Assembly (NCBI GenBank): GCA_024399545.1
Contig: JAKSNS010000027.1
Location: 1-38,542, forward strand
Length of the DNA: 38,542 nucleotides
Reading direction: 5' to 3'
From: Paludibacteraceae bacterium
GTDB taxonomy: Bacteria > Bacteroidota > Bacteroidia > Bacteroidales > Paludibacteraceae
Below the pieces are notes generated by a model. The model saw only the letters and a program-made list of their open reading frames with translations, was not told the DNA's origin and ran no database searches. Position 1 is the stretch's first letter. Every line of letters begins with the position of its first letter. Of this stretch, positions 7,623-16,006 are shown piece after piece. The translations under genes and the position numbers were made by a program.

Positions 7623-8465
7623 TTATTCAATATAATCTTTCAGACGGGCAATTTCGGATGCCCAAAGAGACTCGTCCGGGGTTTCGAGAATAAGAGGGAT
7701 TTCGTCAAAACGTGGGTCTTTCACGATGCGTTCAAAACAACCCATTCCTATAAGTCCCTCACCGAGAGAGGCGTGACGGTCAACACGTGAGGCATGTGCC
7801 TTCAATGAGTCGTTGATGTGCATACCCTTCAGATACTTGAAACCTATCACCTCGTCGAAATGTCGCCAAGTCTCGGCAAAGCCCTCCTCTGTCGCCAAAT
7901 CGTAGCCAGATGCGAAAGCATGTTGTGTATCAATGCAGACACCAATGCGACTTTGGTCGTCAATACGGTCGATTATATATCTGAGTTGCTCAAACCTGTA
8001 ACCGAGATTAGAACCTTGACCAGCAGTGTTTTCAAGAACGGCTGTTACACCTTCGGAACGTTCGAGAATCCAATTGATGCTTGCGGCGATAGTGTCAAGA
8101 CATTGCTCCTCGCTGACCTTTTTAATGTGTGAGCCTGGGTGAAAATTCAGACGGTCAAGGCCTAATTGTTCACAGCGGTGCATCTCGTCAAGGAACGACT
8201 TGCGGCTTTTCTCAAGTCCCTCATCATCAGGAGAACCAAGGTTAATCAGATAACTGTCGTGAGGCAGAATCTGCTTTTGCGTATAACCATATTCTGCACA
8301 GAGGGTTTTGAACTTTTCGATAGAACCGGCGGTGAGAGGGGCTGAAAACCACTGACGCTGGTTCTTGGTGAACAGAGCAAAAGCCGTTGCGCCAATCTGG
8401 TGGGCATTCAGAGGTGCGTTTTCGACACCTCCCGAGGCAGAAACGTGTGCGCCTATATATTTCAT
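7623..8465 (-). CDS. nfo: Endonuclease IV (AP endonuclease)
   Basis: Cuts DNA 5' of abasic sites in base-excision repair and depends on three metal ions. 280 residues; E. coli Nfo has 285. All nine metal ligands of the E. coli enzyme fall at the same residue numbers: H69, H109, E145, D179, H182, H216, D229, H231 and E261. The motif strings [28 protein letters not shown] and [12 protein letters not shown] are all present. The start ATG overlaps the stop of the phosphopantetheinyl transferase gene (ATGA overlap at 8462-8465), so the two are translationally coupled. Confidence 0.97.
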   Translation of the reverse strand: MKYIGAHVSASGGVENAPLNAHQIGATAFALFTKNQRQWFSAPLTAGSIEKFKTLCAEYGYTQKQILPHDSYLINLGSPDDEGLEKSRKSFLDEMHRCEQLGLDRLNFHPGSHIKKVSEEQCLDTIAASINWILERSEGVTAVLENTAGQGSNLGYRFEQLRYIIDRIDDQSRIGVCIDTQHAFASGYDLATEEGFAETWRHFDEVIGFKYLKGMHINDSLKAHASRVDRHASLGEGLIGMGCFERIVKDPRFDEIPLILETPDESLWASEIARLKDYIE

Positions 8466-9094
8466 TGTTCGACAACTCTTACCATGACATACTGCGGGCG
8501 CACGAGATACTCAACATCGAAATGGCGATGAAGATTTGTTTTTGTTTCGTAGGCTGTCAGATGGCCGTCAAGGTATGTCATGAATGGTTCTATGTGAATA
8601 TCGTTTATTGGGTCAAGACCCTCGATGTCAAGCAATTTATAGAGGGCTTCCTTTGTTGCCCACATGATTGCAAGTTGTGGCTTCTCGCATTGGAAATCGA
8701 CGAAGGCAAGTTCTTGTGGTTTGAGGAACTTATTCTTCACGCGAAGGAGGCGGTCTGAAATCCGCTCAATGTCAATACCGACACGTTTAGTGGGGTGGGT
8801 GAGTACAGTCACCCATTCGCCAGTGTGTGAGATTGATATGTTGAAATCCTCGCCATCTACAAAAGGTTTGCCAGAAGGCTTGTAGGAGATTGAGAGTTTC
8901 TTGCCTGTCATCTCGTTAAGTGCGCAGCGTGAGGCAAGAAACTCGCATTTGCGTTTGATGCTTGTGAATTGCGAGATTCTCTCGATTACGAAAGGGTCGT
9001 TGTCCAGTTTGGCAAGCAGTTCATCAACGTCTTCGGTGATGTTCCACAGAGCAAAAGATGAACCGTCCTCGAATGTGTTTTTCTCTATTATCAT
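8462..9094 (-). CDS. 4'-phosphopantetheinyl transferase superfamily protein (Sfp type)
   Basis: Transfers phosphopantetheine from CoA to a carrier-protein serine. 210 residues. The signatures are SISHTGEWV (87-95), GIDIE (106-110, with metal ligands D108 and E110) and WATKEALYK (145-153). The position after gldD fits the common Bacteroidetes order ssb-gldE-gldD-PPTase. The carrier substrate cannot be told from the sequence. Six bases separate it from gldD, and it overlaps nfo by four bases. Confidence 0.9.
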   Translation of the reverse strand: MIIEKNTFEDGSSFALWNITEDVDELLAKLDNDPFVIERISQFTSIKRKCEFLASRCALNEMTGKKLSISYKPSGKPFVDGEDFNISISHTGEWVTVLTHPTKRVGIDIERISDRLLRVKNKFLKPQELAFVDFQCEKPQLAIMWATKEALYKLLDIEGLDPINDIHIEPFMTYLDGHLTAYETKTNLHRHFDVEYLVRPQYVMVRVVEQ

Positions 9095-9100
9095 GTTGTA

Positions 9101-9685
9101 TCAGTTATTCCATCTTAGTGTCTCGATTATATGCACGAGGTCATTTTCTATGTATGTGGCGCAAGGCATAATAGAATCGTAATTTGGCAGGTTGTTGAAA
9201 TAGACAGCTCCTCGCAGGAAATTGTGAGTAGAGTCTGTCATATAGAACTGAGCAGGAGACGCAGCGTTGCCTGTAAGTTCATACATAACGCCATACACAC
9301 TATTAATAGAGTCTTCATAATAGGACTCTATGATATTGTCAGCACGGATGACGTGCTTATAAACAAGCGTTCGGCTCTCTTCGGTGACTGTTTGCAACTG
9401 GTCGGGGGTGATGTGTTTGTAACTGAGGTGTATAGTTGCATTCAGCTGAGGATAGGTTAGGTTAATCCATTTGTCGGACGGTGTTGACCAGTGAGAGTCA
9501 GTCTTGTCGGAATGGCTGTTGACGCTAATCTCGGTGGTGTAAGGACCGAGGGAGTCTGTTTGGCGATATTCAACAGGGGGAAGTTCAATCCGGAAATAGG
9601 CATACGGTTTTGGTTGGCAGTCGCTGGCGCATGCGTACAAAATAAAGGACAATGGTAAAAGCGCTATGTAAAGTGTCTTGTTCAT
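9101..9685 (-). CDS. gldD: Gliding motility lipoprotein GldD homologue
   Basis: 194 residues. The lipobox LYAC (C19) follows a hydrophobic signal, so it is an envelope lipoprotein. Family hallmarks are PKPYAYFRIELP near the start, LTYPQLNATIHLSYK in the middle, and GNAASPAQFYMTDSTHNFLRG with FNNLPNYDSIMPC toward the end. In Flavobacterium, GldD is needed for gliding and type IX secretion functions. A GTG at 9703 would add six residues; I chose the ATG at 9685 because it gives a standard lipoprotein signal. The neighbours ssb and gldE support the assignment. Confidence 0.9.
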   Translation of the reverse strand: MNKTLYIALLPLSFILYACASDCQPKPYAYFRIELPPVEYRQTDSLGPYTTEISVNSHSDKTDSHWSTPSDKWINLTYPQLNATIHLSYKHITPDQLQTVTEESRTLVYKHVIRADNIIESYYEDSINSVYGVMYELTGNAASPAQFYMTDSTHNFLRGAVYFNNLPNYDSIMPCATYIENDLVHIIETLRWNN

Positions 9686-9724
9686 ATTCTGGTTTGTGAC
9701 CACATTATTTATTCGTATGTCATT

Positions 9725-10993
9725 TTAGCCTTGTGTGTCGAGGAGTGTCAGTTTTACTTTTATGATGCGGCGGGCATCAAGTTCGGTAATCTCGAAATCA
9801 AGATTATTGAACCGTACATGCTCGTTGAGCTCAGGGAAATCGCCTTTGACGTTAAGAATAAGCCCTGCAAGAGTATCTGCATCATCGAGATACTCTTCAA
9901 AGATGTCGAAATCGAGGTCAAGCGAGCGGATGAAATCAGAAAGTGGTATTTTTGCCTCGTAAAGGAATGTGTGGTCATCAATTTTGGAAAAGAGTTGCTG
10001 TTCTTGATCATACTCGTCGCTGATGTCGCCGACGACTTCTTCAAGGACATCCTCCATAGTGACGAGGCCAGAGGTTCCGCCGAACTCGTCAACAACGATA
10101 GCCATGTGGACGCGGTTTTTCTGAAAATCTTGGAGAAGGTCGTCGATTTTCTTAGTCTCAGGGACGAAATAGGCTTGGCGGATGAGTGTTTGCCATTTGA
10201 AAGAAGAGCCTTTGCCGATAAAGTGGATGAGGTCCTTGGCGTAAAGTATGCCACGTATGTTGTCGTAAGACCCTTTGTTTAGGATAGGGATACGTGAGTA
10301 TTCGTGTTCGTTGATGCAGTTTATGACATCGTCGAAAGAGGCGGTGAAGGGGATTGTAATCATTTCCATGCGGGGGGTCATGACGCTGGCAGCTGTGAGA
10401 TTGCCGAAATTGACGATGCCGTGGAGGATGTCTTTGTCTTCCTCGATGGTGTTCTCGGTAAGTTCAAGTGCTTGTGAGAGATCGTCCATCGAGAGACTGT
10501 TGTGGGTGTGACGTTCAAGGCGTTTTTGGAGGAAACTGGTTGAGTTGACCAGAATATAATTGAAGGGTTTAAGTAAAGTCTTCAGCGAGGAGAGTGGTCG
10601 GGAGGATATCTTGCACATGGACAGTGAGTGCTGCCTTGCGAAAATCTTTGGCATAATTTCGCCGATGAGGAGGATTATGAAAGTGATTGCGACTGTTTCG
10701 ACTAAGAAACCGAGCCAAGGTTTGTCGCTGAAATCCCATAATCCAGCGATTAGGATTGAAGAGAGGACGATGACCGCTATATTTACGAAATTGTTAGTGA
10801 TAAGGATTGTCGCAAGCAGGTACTGGGGATCGTCAATCAGCTCAAGGATAAGTTTTGACGTGGAATTGCCATTTTCCTCGAGTTCCTCTTTCTGGTTAGG
10901 TGTGAGCGAGAAGAACGCCACCTCGGACGCTGAGACGAAGGCGGAGCAGAAAAGCAGGATCGCAAGAATCAGAAGAGTAGAGAACAGGGACAT
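9725..10993 (-). CDS. gldE: GldE homologue: CNNM-CBS-CorC transporter-like membrane protein
   Basis: 422 residues with the HlyC/CorC layout: an N-terminal CNNM membrane domain with about four hydrophobic segments (residues 1-180, including LLIGEIMPKIFA), two CBS domains (about 195-330, with VMTPRMEM and VVDEFGGTSGLVTMEDVLEEVVGD), and a CorC_HlyC domain at the C-terminus (DDADTLAGLIL). In Flavobacterium, GldE lies beside GldD, and its overexpression can partly compensate for gldB defects. Related proteins are linked to Mg2+/Co2+ handling. The gene lies between ssb and gldD, as is typical of the phylum. Confidence 0.92.
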   Translation of the reverse strand: MSLFSTLLILAILLFCSAFVSASEVAFFSLTPNQKEELEENGNSTSKLILELIDDPQYLLATILITNNFVNIAVIVLSSILIAGLWDFSDKPWLGFLVETVAITFIILLIGEIMPKIFARQHSLSMCKISSRPLSSLKTLLKPFNYILVNSTSFLQKRLERHTHNSLSMDDLSQALELTENTIEEDKDILHGIVNFGNLTAASVMTPRMEMITIPFTASFDDVINCINEHEYSRIPILNKGSYDNIRGILYAKDLIHFIGKGSSFKWQTLIRQAYFVPETKKIDDLLQDFQKNRVHMAIVVDEFGGTSGLVTMEDVLEEVVGDISDEYDQEQQLFSKIDDHTFLYEAKIPLSDFIRSLDLDFDIFEEYLDDADTLAGLILNVKGDFPELNEHVRFNNLDFEITELDARRIIKVKLTLLDTQG

Positions 10994-11016
10994 ATCCGAG
11001 GCGTTATGACAATAAA

Positions 11017-11046
11017 ATGGAGACGCAAGAAATGATGCGTCTCCAT
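11017..11046 (-). terminator. Hairpin between ssb and gldE (terminator or attenuator)
   Basis: A perfect 11-bp stem ATGGAGACGCA / TGCGTCTCCAT has an 8-base loop. In the minus direction the stem is followed by TTTATTG, a short T-run. It sits in the 71-base gap after ssb, so it would let only part of the ssb transcripts continue into gldE. The stem core GAGACGCA recurs in the palindrome near rnpB. Confidence 0.6.
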
Positions 11047-11064
11047 AGCTTAATAATATCTACT

Positions 11065-11553
11065 TCAGAAAGTCTGAGGGAAATCATTGTTTTCCGTTGC
11101 GGTTTTTTCTTCTTCAGCGGCAGGTTCCTGTTGAACTGGTTGCACTGGCTGCTGGAACTGTTGCTGGGCAGGTTGCTGCTGGGCAGGTTGTTGTTGCTGA
11201 GCAGGCTGCTGGTACTGTTGAACAGGGGAAAGAATCTGGATGTTGTCGGCGTAAATTTCTGTGATGTATCTGCGCACGCCAGTCTTGTCGTCGTAAATGC
11301 GGGTCTTGAGTTTTCCCTCGACATAGAGTTTCGTACTCTTGTGTATGTACTTTTCGGCGATTTCCGCAAGGTTACGCCAAACGACAATTGAGTGCCATTC
11401 AGTGCGGTCTGGCACCTGTGTTCCGTTGGACATAGTGTAGCCACGTTCTGTTGTAGCCAAAGGGAAGTTAGCGACTCTGACATCATTTTCGAGGTAACGT
11501 ACATCTGGATCTTTACCTACATTACCGATAAGGATAACTTTGTTTACTGACAT
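11065..11553 (-). CDS. ssb: Single-stranded DNA-binding protein
   Basis: Binds ssDNA during replication, repair and recombination. 162 residues. The OB-fold starts at MSVNKVILIGNVGKDPDVRY and contains LATTERGY, TEWHSIVVW and LYVEGKLKTR. A Gln/Pro-rich linker (about residues 110-145) leads to an acidic stretch and the end DFPQTF. The usual bacterial SSB tip is DD(I/L)PF, so this tip is unusual: it has only one tip acidic residue and two extra residues before the Phe. The ATG at 11553 fits the promoter box at 11591-11598; a longer frame to 11619 would start upstream of that box and is rejected. First gene of the long minus-strand operon. Confidence 0.95.
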   Translation of the reverse strand: MSVNKVILIGNVGKDPDVRYLENDVRVANFPLATTERGYTMSNGTQVPDRTEWHSIVVWRNLAEIAEKYIHKSTKLYVEGKLKTRIYDDKTGVRRYITEIYADNIQILSPVQQYQQPAQQQQPAQQQPAQQQFQQPVQPVQQEPAAEEEKTATENNDFPQTF

Positions 11554-11590
11554 AAAACTGAGAATTTTTTGGTTGTATAAATTGAGTTTG

Positions 11591-11598
11591 CAAAGGTA
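11591..11598 (-). promoter_or_regulatory. -7 promoter box for ssb operon
   Basis: Minus strand TACCTTTG, matching TAnnTTTG, 38 bases before the ssb ATG. It faces away from the HU promoter about 100 bases distant. Confidence 0.75.
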
Positions 11599-11699
11599 CG
11601 AATAATATTTTGAATACACAATAATGAATAGAAAAAAAGTGGTAAAATTTTTTTTGAAAATAAATTGCTGATTATGATGGTTATTTCAAAAAAAAGTTG

Positions 11700-11707
11700 T
11701 ACCTTTG
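11700..11707 (+). promoter_or_regulatory. -7 promoter box for HU gene
   Basis: TACCTTTG, a full match to TAnnTTTG, followed by a leader of roughly 80 bases before the HU ATG. The leader contains a small GGACTG/CAGTCC stem (about 11718-11742). Confidence 0.75.
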
Positions 11708-11794
11708 CACCTCGATTTCGGACTGTTGTTTTTCGGCAGTCCGCAAATTAGGAAAAATAGTAATATAATAATAACTTCTAAACACATTTTAGTT

Positions 11795-12067
11795 ATGACT
11801 AAAGCAGAAATCGTAACAGAAATCGCCAGAAACACAGGTATTAACCGTGACGATGTCCTCAAAACCGTAGAGGCATTCATGGAAGCGGTAAAAGGTTCTT
11901 TGGCAGAGAATGAGAATGTTTATTTGAGAGGCTTCGGTAGCTTCATCGTTAAAGAGCGCGCCGAGAAAACAGCCCGTAACATCTCGAAGAACACAACCAT
12001 CACTATCCCAGCACACAAGATTCCAGCATTCAAGCCATCAAAGGAATTCACAATCCAGGTGAAGTAA
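11795..12067 (+). CDS. HU family DNA-binding protein
   Basis: Histone-like dimeric protein that bends and compacts DNA. 90 residues, the standard HU size. It starts MTKAEIVTEIARNTG and has the GFGSF turn (YLRGFGSFIVKERAEKTARN) ahead of the DNA-binding arm and the C-terminal PAFKPSKEF motif. The frame is open upstream to 11705, but the family start and the AT-rich leader support the ATG at 11795. It is followed within 45 bases by a 30-residue basic protein gene. Confidence 0.95.
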   Translation: MTKAEIVTEIARNTGINRDDVLKTVEAFMEAVKGSLAENENVYLRGFGSFIVKERAEKTARNISKNTTITIPAHKIPAFKPSKEFTIQVK

Positions 12068-12111
12068 TTCATAGGGATGATTAGTAAACCAAATTATAAA
12101 ATCTTAGAGTC

Positions 12112-12204
12112 ATGCCAAACGGTAAGAAACATAAGAGACACAAAATGTCAACGCACAAGCGTAAAAAAAGACTGAGAAAGGATCGTCACAAGAAGAAAAA
12201 GTAA
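12112..12204 (+). CDS. 30-residue extremely basic small protein
   Basis: The frame encodes 30 residues starting MPNGKKHKRHKM and ending in a run of Lys. Of the 30, nineteen are Lys, Arg or His in about the order (K/R/H) clusters of 2-5, and there is a single acidic residue (Asp24). I recall closely similar unannotated small proteins beside RNase G genes in other Bacteroidetes, but I know of no assigned function. The composition suggests RNA or ribosome binding. It lies between HU and rng and could be part of either transcript. The charge pattern, start codon and position make chance unlikely, but a protein this short needs comparative support. Confidence 0.75.
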   Translation: MPNGKKHKRHKMSTHKRKKRLRKDRHKKKK

Positions 12205-12247
12205 GACTTGGTCAATTTTTGTGACGGATAAAGGTCTTGATGAGAAT

Positions 12248-12302
12248 AAGCAAACTCTTGGATATTACCTCTTGCATTGGGCGTTTTTTTCAGAGTTTGC
12301 TT
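12248..12302 (+). terminator. Long-loop hairpin upstream of rng
   Basis: An 11-bp perfect stem AAGCAAACTCT / AGAGTTTGCTT with a 33-base loop is followed by TT and, after CCA, by seven T. It may end the HU/small-protein transcript or act in the rng leader, as RNase E/G genes are often autoregulated through their 5' leaders. No promoter box is evident between it and rng. Confidence 0.45.
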
Positions 12303-12340
12303 TTCCATTTTTTTAATTTAAGGAGAGAAAGAAATAGAGT

Positions 12341-13927
12341 ATGAAGAAAGAACTGATATTTAGTGTAAAAGACAGGAACCTCACCATAGCATTGATGGAA
12401 GACGATGTTTTGGTGGAGCTGCATCGTGACAATATGGACCACAAATTCCAGGTGGGGGATATCTACCTTGGAAAGGTGAGGAAGGTTTTGCCAGGTTTGA
12501 ACGCTGCTTTTATAGAGATAGGGTCAGAGAGAGAGGCTTTTGTTCATTACCACGACCTTGGTGAGAATTTCATTGCATTCAACAAATACGTGCAGATGTG
12601 CCTAAATGACAGGAGGCATATACAGGTGGATTATGTGCCACCTAAAGTTGAAGGACAGGTGCTGCCGAAAGACGGACAAATACAGGATGTTTTGCAAGTG
12701 GGGCAATTCATCATGGTACAGATTATCAAAGAACCCATAAATACCAAAGGACCAAGGTTGTCGGGCGAGATAAGCATTGCAGGTAGGAATATGGTCCTGA
12801 TACCACAAGAGAACAGAATTTCGGTGTCGCAGAAGATTCGACAGAATGCTGAGCGCTCACGTCTTCGCAAACTGGTGGCATCAGTCAAGAAAAACTGGTA
12901 TGGAGTAATATTGAGGACGGCTGTTGAAGGCAAGGAATTGCCAGAGATTGAGTCGGAAATCAAGGTGATGGAGAAGCGTTGGGTGAAAGTGTTGGAGAAA
13001 TTGAAAACGACTAACGGTATTGGTCAAATATACGAAGAGAGCAGTAGGGCGGTTTCGATACTCCGTGACCTTTTCACTCCAGACTTCGAGGCTATTTACG
13101 TCGATGACGACATTATTTATAGTGAGGTGTATTCGTACGTGGAACTTATCGCACCAGAGCTGAAAGGTATTGTAAAGGCTTACAGGGACAAGGAACCTAT
13201 CTTTGACCACTTCAACATAACCAAGAACATAAAATCGCTATTTGGCAGAACGGTGTCATTCAAGAGGGGCGCTTACCTCATCATAGACAAAGCGGAGGCA
13301 ATGCATGTCATTGATGTCAACAGTGGTTCGAGGATGAAACAAGACCAGTCGCCGGAAGATATAGCGTTTGAGGTTAATATGTTGGCGGCAGAAGAGATTG
13401 CAAGACAACTGCGACTTAGGGATATTGGTGGCATAATCGTCATTGATTTCATAGATATGGCTGATGCGAACAACCGTCAGAAACTGTATGAACAGATGCT
13501 GATACTGATGAACAATGACAGGGCAAAACACAACATTTTGCCGCTCAGTAAATTCTGCCTGATGCAGATTACACGACAGAGGGTTCGTCCCGCATTGGAG
13601 ATAAATACAGACGAGGTTTGTCCGACATGTGGGGGAACAGGTCATTCCCGCGCTTCAATATTGTTGGTTGACGAGTTGGAGGAGAAGGTGGAATTTGCGA
13701 AAGAGATGTTGAAATACAGGAAGGTTAGGCTTGAGGTTCACCCTTATGTCGCAGCGTATATTAAAAAAGGCTTTATAAATACACGCCTGAGATGGTGGTT
13801 GCAATATGGAATAAAAGTCAACGTGTGCGAGCGTCAGAACTTTGGGCTGATGGAGTACAAATTCTACGACCAAAATGGTGAGGAGATAAATTTCCGTGCC
13901 ATTGAAAATGTCGTAAGAGACAGATGA
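12341..13927 (+). CDS. rng: Ribonuclease G (RNase E/G family)
   Basis: Endoribonuclease for rRNA and mRNA processing. 528 residues, as in Bacteroidetes RNase G. An S1-type RNA-binding region spans about 38-130 (GDIYLGKVRKVLPGLNAAFIEIG, the first 20 of which are typical). The metal-binding catalytic aspartates are D325 (VIDVNSG) and D369 (DFIDM), 44 residues apart as expected. The zinc-link motif CPTCGG is at 427-432. AGGAG precedes the ATG by 16 bases. The last four bases overlap the start of the flippase gene (ATGA). Confidence 0.95.
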   Translation: MKKELIFSVKDRNLTIALMEDDVLVELHRDNMDHKFQVGDIYLGKVRKVLPGLNAAFIEIGSEREAFVHYHDLGENFIAFNKYVQMCLNDRRHIQVDYVPPKVEGQVLPKDGQIQDVLQVGQFIMVQIIKEPINTKGPRLSGEISIAGRNMVLIPQENRISVSQKIRQNAERSRLRKLVASVKKNWYGVILRTAVEGKELPEIESEIKVMEKRWVKVLEKLKTTNGIGQIYEESSRAVSILRDLFTPDFEAIYVDDDIIYSEVYSYVELIAPELKGIVKAYRDKEPIFDHFNITKNIKSLFGRTVSFKRGAYLIIDKAEAMHVIDVNSGSRMKQDQSPEDIAFEVNMLAAEEIARQLRLRDIGGIIVIDFIDMADANNRQKLYEQMLILMNNDRAKHNILPLSKFCLMQITRQRVRPALEINTDEVCPTCGGTGHSRASILLVDELEEKVEFAKEMLKYRKVRLEVHPYVAAYIKKGFINTRLRWWLQYGIKVNVCERQNFGLMEYKFYDQNGEEINFRAIENVVRDR

Positions 13928-15291
13928 TAAAAAATATAGGCAAAAAGGATATGGTATGGGGCGTTTTTGCCACCGTACTGAAAATAGGGGCAGGGGTGCT
14001 CCTATATCCTTTTGTGCTTCATAAACTTGACGGCGAGCAGATTGGTATCTGGACTATTTTCACGACAATCCAGATGTTGATGATAATCGTGGATTTTGGT
14101 TTTTCGGATTCATTTACAAGGAATGTGGGTTATGTGTTCAGCGGAGTGAAAAGACTTAAAAAAGAAGGTTATGAGCATTTGGAAGAAAGTGTCGCAGATG
14201 ACGAGGTGGATTGGATGTTGTTGAGGAATGTCATACGTTGCATGAAACGTTTTTATGGCATCATGGCTCTTTCGTTGTTCGTACTTTTGGCAACAGTTGG
14301 CACATGGTATGTTTCGACGCTTGTCGAAAAATACAGCGGTGAGCCGTCGGATGTGTGGATTGCTTGGTGCTTGCTGGTGATTTTCATGACGTGGAACCTT
14401 TACTCGACGTATTATCAGTCGCTTTTGCAGGGGCGTGGACTGATGGCGGAGTATAACAAAATAGTAACAGCCAGTTACCTAACCTACCTTTTTGGCGCCA
14501 TAATTTTCGTGTCAATGGGTTACGGACTTGTGGCTGTCGTGGGTGCGCAGTTTTTGTCGATTATTGTATTGAGGGTGTTGAGCAAGATAGTGTTTTTCAC
14601 GAAAAATGTCCGTAAACGGTTGAAAGGGGCTAAAGATGGGGGTGCCAGTCAGCCGAGGGAAGAGATATTAAAGGCGATTGCACCAAATGCTGTGAAAATT
14701 GGGTTGACAGGTCTTGGGGGGATAATCATAAACAGGTCAAGCACGTTTATTGGCTCGGAATTCCTTAGTTTGGCTGAAATGGCTATGTTTGGTATAACAT
14801 TGCAGCTTATTGTCGTTATCGGTAGGGCTTCGACTGTGGTTACGAGGGTTTATTTGCCAAAACTTTTTGAGTGGAGGGTGACGGAGAATATTTCAAAGAT
14901 TCGTAAGACATTCGTTATTTCTACGGTTGTCATTATTGCCGGTTATGTGGCAGGTGGGGTGTTGACTGATTTATTTGGGAACTGGGCGTTGGTTGAGGTG
15001 TTGGGAAGCAACACAAAGTTGCTGACGGGTGGTGTGTTTTGGGTGATAATATTGCAGAATTTTTTAGAGACAAACCATGTCAATGCGGCGGATTTCCTTC
15101 TGTCGAAAAACGAAGTGCCTTTTTTCAAAGCCTCTTTGATTTCAGCGGCGGCGACACTTGTTTTGCTTGTCGTTCTCGTTGTTTGGCTGGATTTTGGCCT
15201 TTGGGGAATGGTCCTTGCGCCGACAATTGCCCAGGCGGCATACCAAAATTGGAAGTGGCCAAGTGTGGTAATCAGGGAGTTATGGGGGTGA
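13924..15291 (+). CDS. Polysaccharide (O-unit) flippase-like membrane protein
   Basis: 455 residues, about 12 hydrophobic segments, of the MOP/Wzx type that moves undecaprenyl-linked sugar units across the inner membrane. The start (GVFATVLKIGAGVLLYPFVLHKL) and the DFGFSDSFTRN segment are typical of Wzx-like and teichoic-acid flippases. A soluble loop spans about 225-245. It is coupled to rng by a four-base overlap, an arrangement without an obvious functional reason. The exact substrate is unknown. Confidence 0.8.
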   Translation: MIKNIGKKDMVWGVFATVLKIGAGVLLYPFVLHKLDGEQIGIWTIFTTIQMLMIIVDFGFSDSFTRNVGYVFSGVKRLKKEGYEHLEESVADDEVDWMLLRNVIRCMKRFYGIMALSLFVLLATVGTWYVSTLVEKYSGEPSDVWIAWCLLVIFMTWNLYSTYYQSLLQGRGLMAEYNKIVTASYLTYLFGAIIFVSMGYGLVAVVGAQFLSIIVLRVLSKIVFFTKNVRKRLKGAKDGGASQPREEILKAIAPNAVKIGLTGLGGIIINRSSTFIGSEFLSLAEMAMFGITLQLIVVIGRASTVVTRVYLPKLFEWRVTENISKIRKTFVISTVVIIAGYVAGGVLTDLFGNWALVEVLGSNTKLLTGGVFWVIILQNFLETNHVNAADFLLSKNEVPFFKASLISAAATLVLLVVLVVWLDFGLWGMVLAPTIAQAAYQNWKWPSVVIRELWG

Positions 15292-15346
15292 TGAAATAAT
15301 TGTGCAAATATTGTGTGAGAAATTAGGTTTTGTCGAAAAAAATTGC

Positions 15347-15354
15347 TAACTTTG
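15347..15354 (+). promoter_or_regulatory. -7 promoter box for the 15408 gene
   Basis: TAACTTTG, a match to TAnnTTTG, 53 bases before the ATG at 15408. This rules out the longer frame that begins at 15330, since that start would be upstream of transcription. Confidence 0.7.
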
Positions 15355-15407
15355 CACCGTTAAGTATTGTTTTCGGTGGGCTTTGGAAAATTATAAACAA
15401 AAACTAT

Positions 15408-15782
15408 ATGGTAACAGTATCTACACTTGAAGAATTGCAGGGTGCAATCAACGCACGGGAGACCCAGATTGTAATCACGGGTGAAATGGTCGAAGTGTTC
15501 AAGAAACACAGGAAAGCCAGGAAGATTTTCATCATCGTGTCTATGACACTTGTCGTTTTGGGACTTTTTTTGAGTCCATTGACGGATGGATATTCAATGA
15601 TAGCGGGTGCAATTGGTATTTTGATGGGTGTCGGGACCTTTGCTTTCAAAGGTTTGCCTTTTGCTGTGCCATTCGCAATCCGTACAGTTGGCGTGACAAA
15701 TGCAATGCAGGTGCTGAAAAGCGGTAAGGCGTGGATTAATCCTGACGGATCACTTTCGGCTGTTTTGAAATACAAGGATTGA
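15408..15782 (+). CDS. Small membrane protein of unknown function
   Basis: 124 residues. The N-terminal 35 residues are soluble (MVTVSTLEELQGAINARETQ), followed by KKHRKARK and two hydrophobic segments (about 40-60 and 65-90). The C-terminal tail is short and soluble. I do not recognise a family. It has its own promoter and is followed by a strong terminator, so it is monocistronic. Confidence 0.7.
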   Translation: MVTVSTLEELQGAINARETQIVITGEMVEVFKKHRKARKIFIIVSMTLVVLGLFLSPLTDGYSMIAGAIGILMGVGTFAFKGLPFAVPFAIRTVGVTNAMQVLKSGKAWINPDGSLSAVLKYKD

Positions 15783-15826
15783 TTTTCGGAAGTTAATCCT
15801 TGCGAGACTTTGTCCTATTCATAAAG

Positions 15827-15865
15827 AAGAGGCGTTCCTTTTTTTGTCGGAATGCCTCTTTTATT
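15827..15865 (+). terminator. Rho-independent terminator after the small membrane protein
   Basis: A 12-bp stem AAGAGGCGTTCC / GGAATGCCTCTT (one G-T wobble), a 10-base T-rich loop, then TTATTATT. Because the loop contains seven T and the flank upstream is A-rich, it could also act for minus-strand transcription from the 16007 gene. Confidence 0.8.
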
Positions 15866-15883
15866 ATTGCGATATTTGAAAGG

Positions 15884-15906
15884 TGAGTTCTATAAATTCA
15901 CCGTTT
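15884..15906. repeat. Dispersed 23-bp intergenic repeat, copy 1
   Basis: Starts TGAGTTCTATAAATTCACCG. It matches 23709-23731 at 22 of 23 positions. The inner part GTGAGTT-ctata-AATTCAC is a near-palindrome, and AGGTGAGTT here is answered by AACTCACCT about 60 bases on. Confidence 0.75.
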
Positions 15907-16006
15907 GACAAAACGAAATAAGACTATGAACGAATAAACTCACCTAAAGAGATTTAGCGGGATGGCTTAACTTGCGCACGCCACAGTCTTGCTTTTTCAG
16001 AACTTG

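Noticed and set aside
11554-11619. Longer N-terminus for SSB
   Set aside because: It would start upstream of the promoter box at 11591-11598, and the extra residues do not fit the family.
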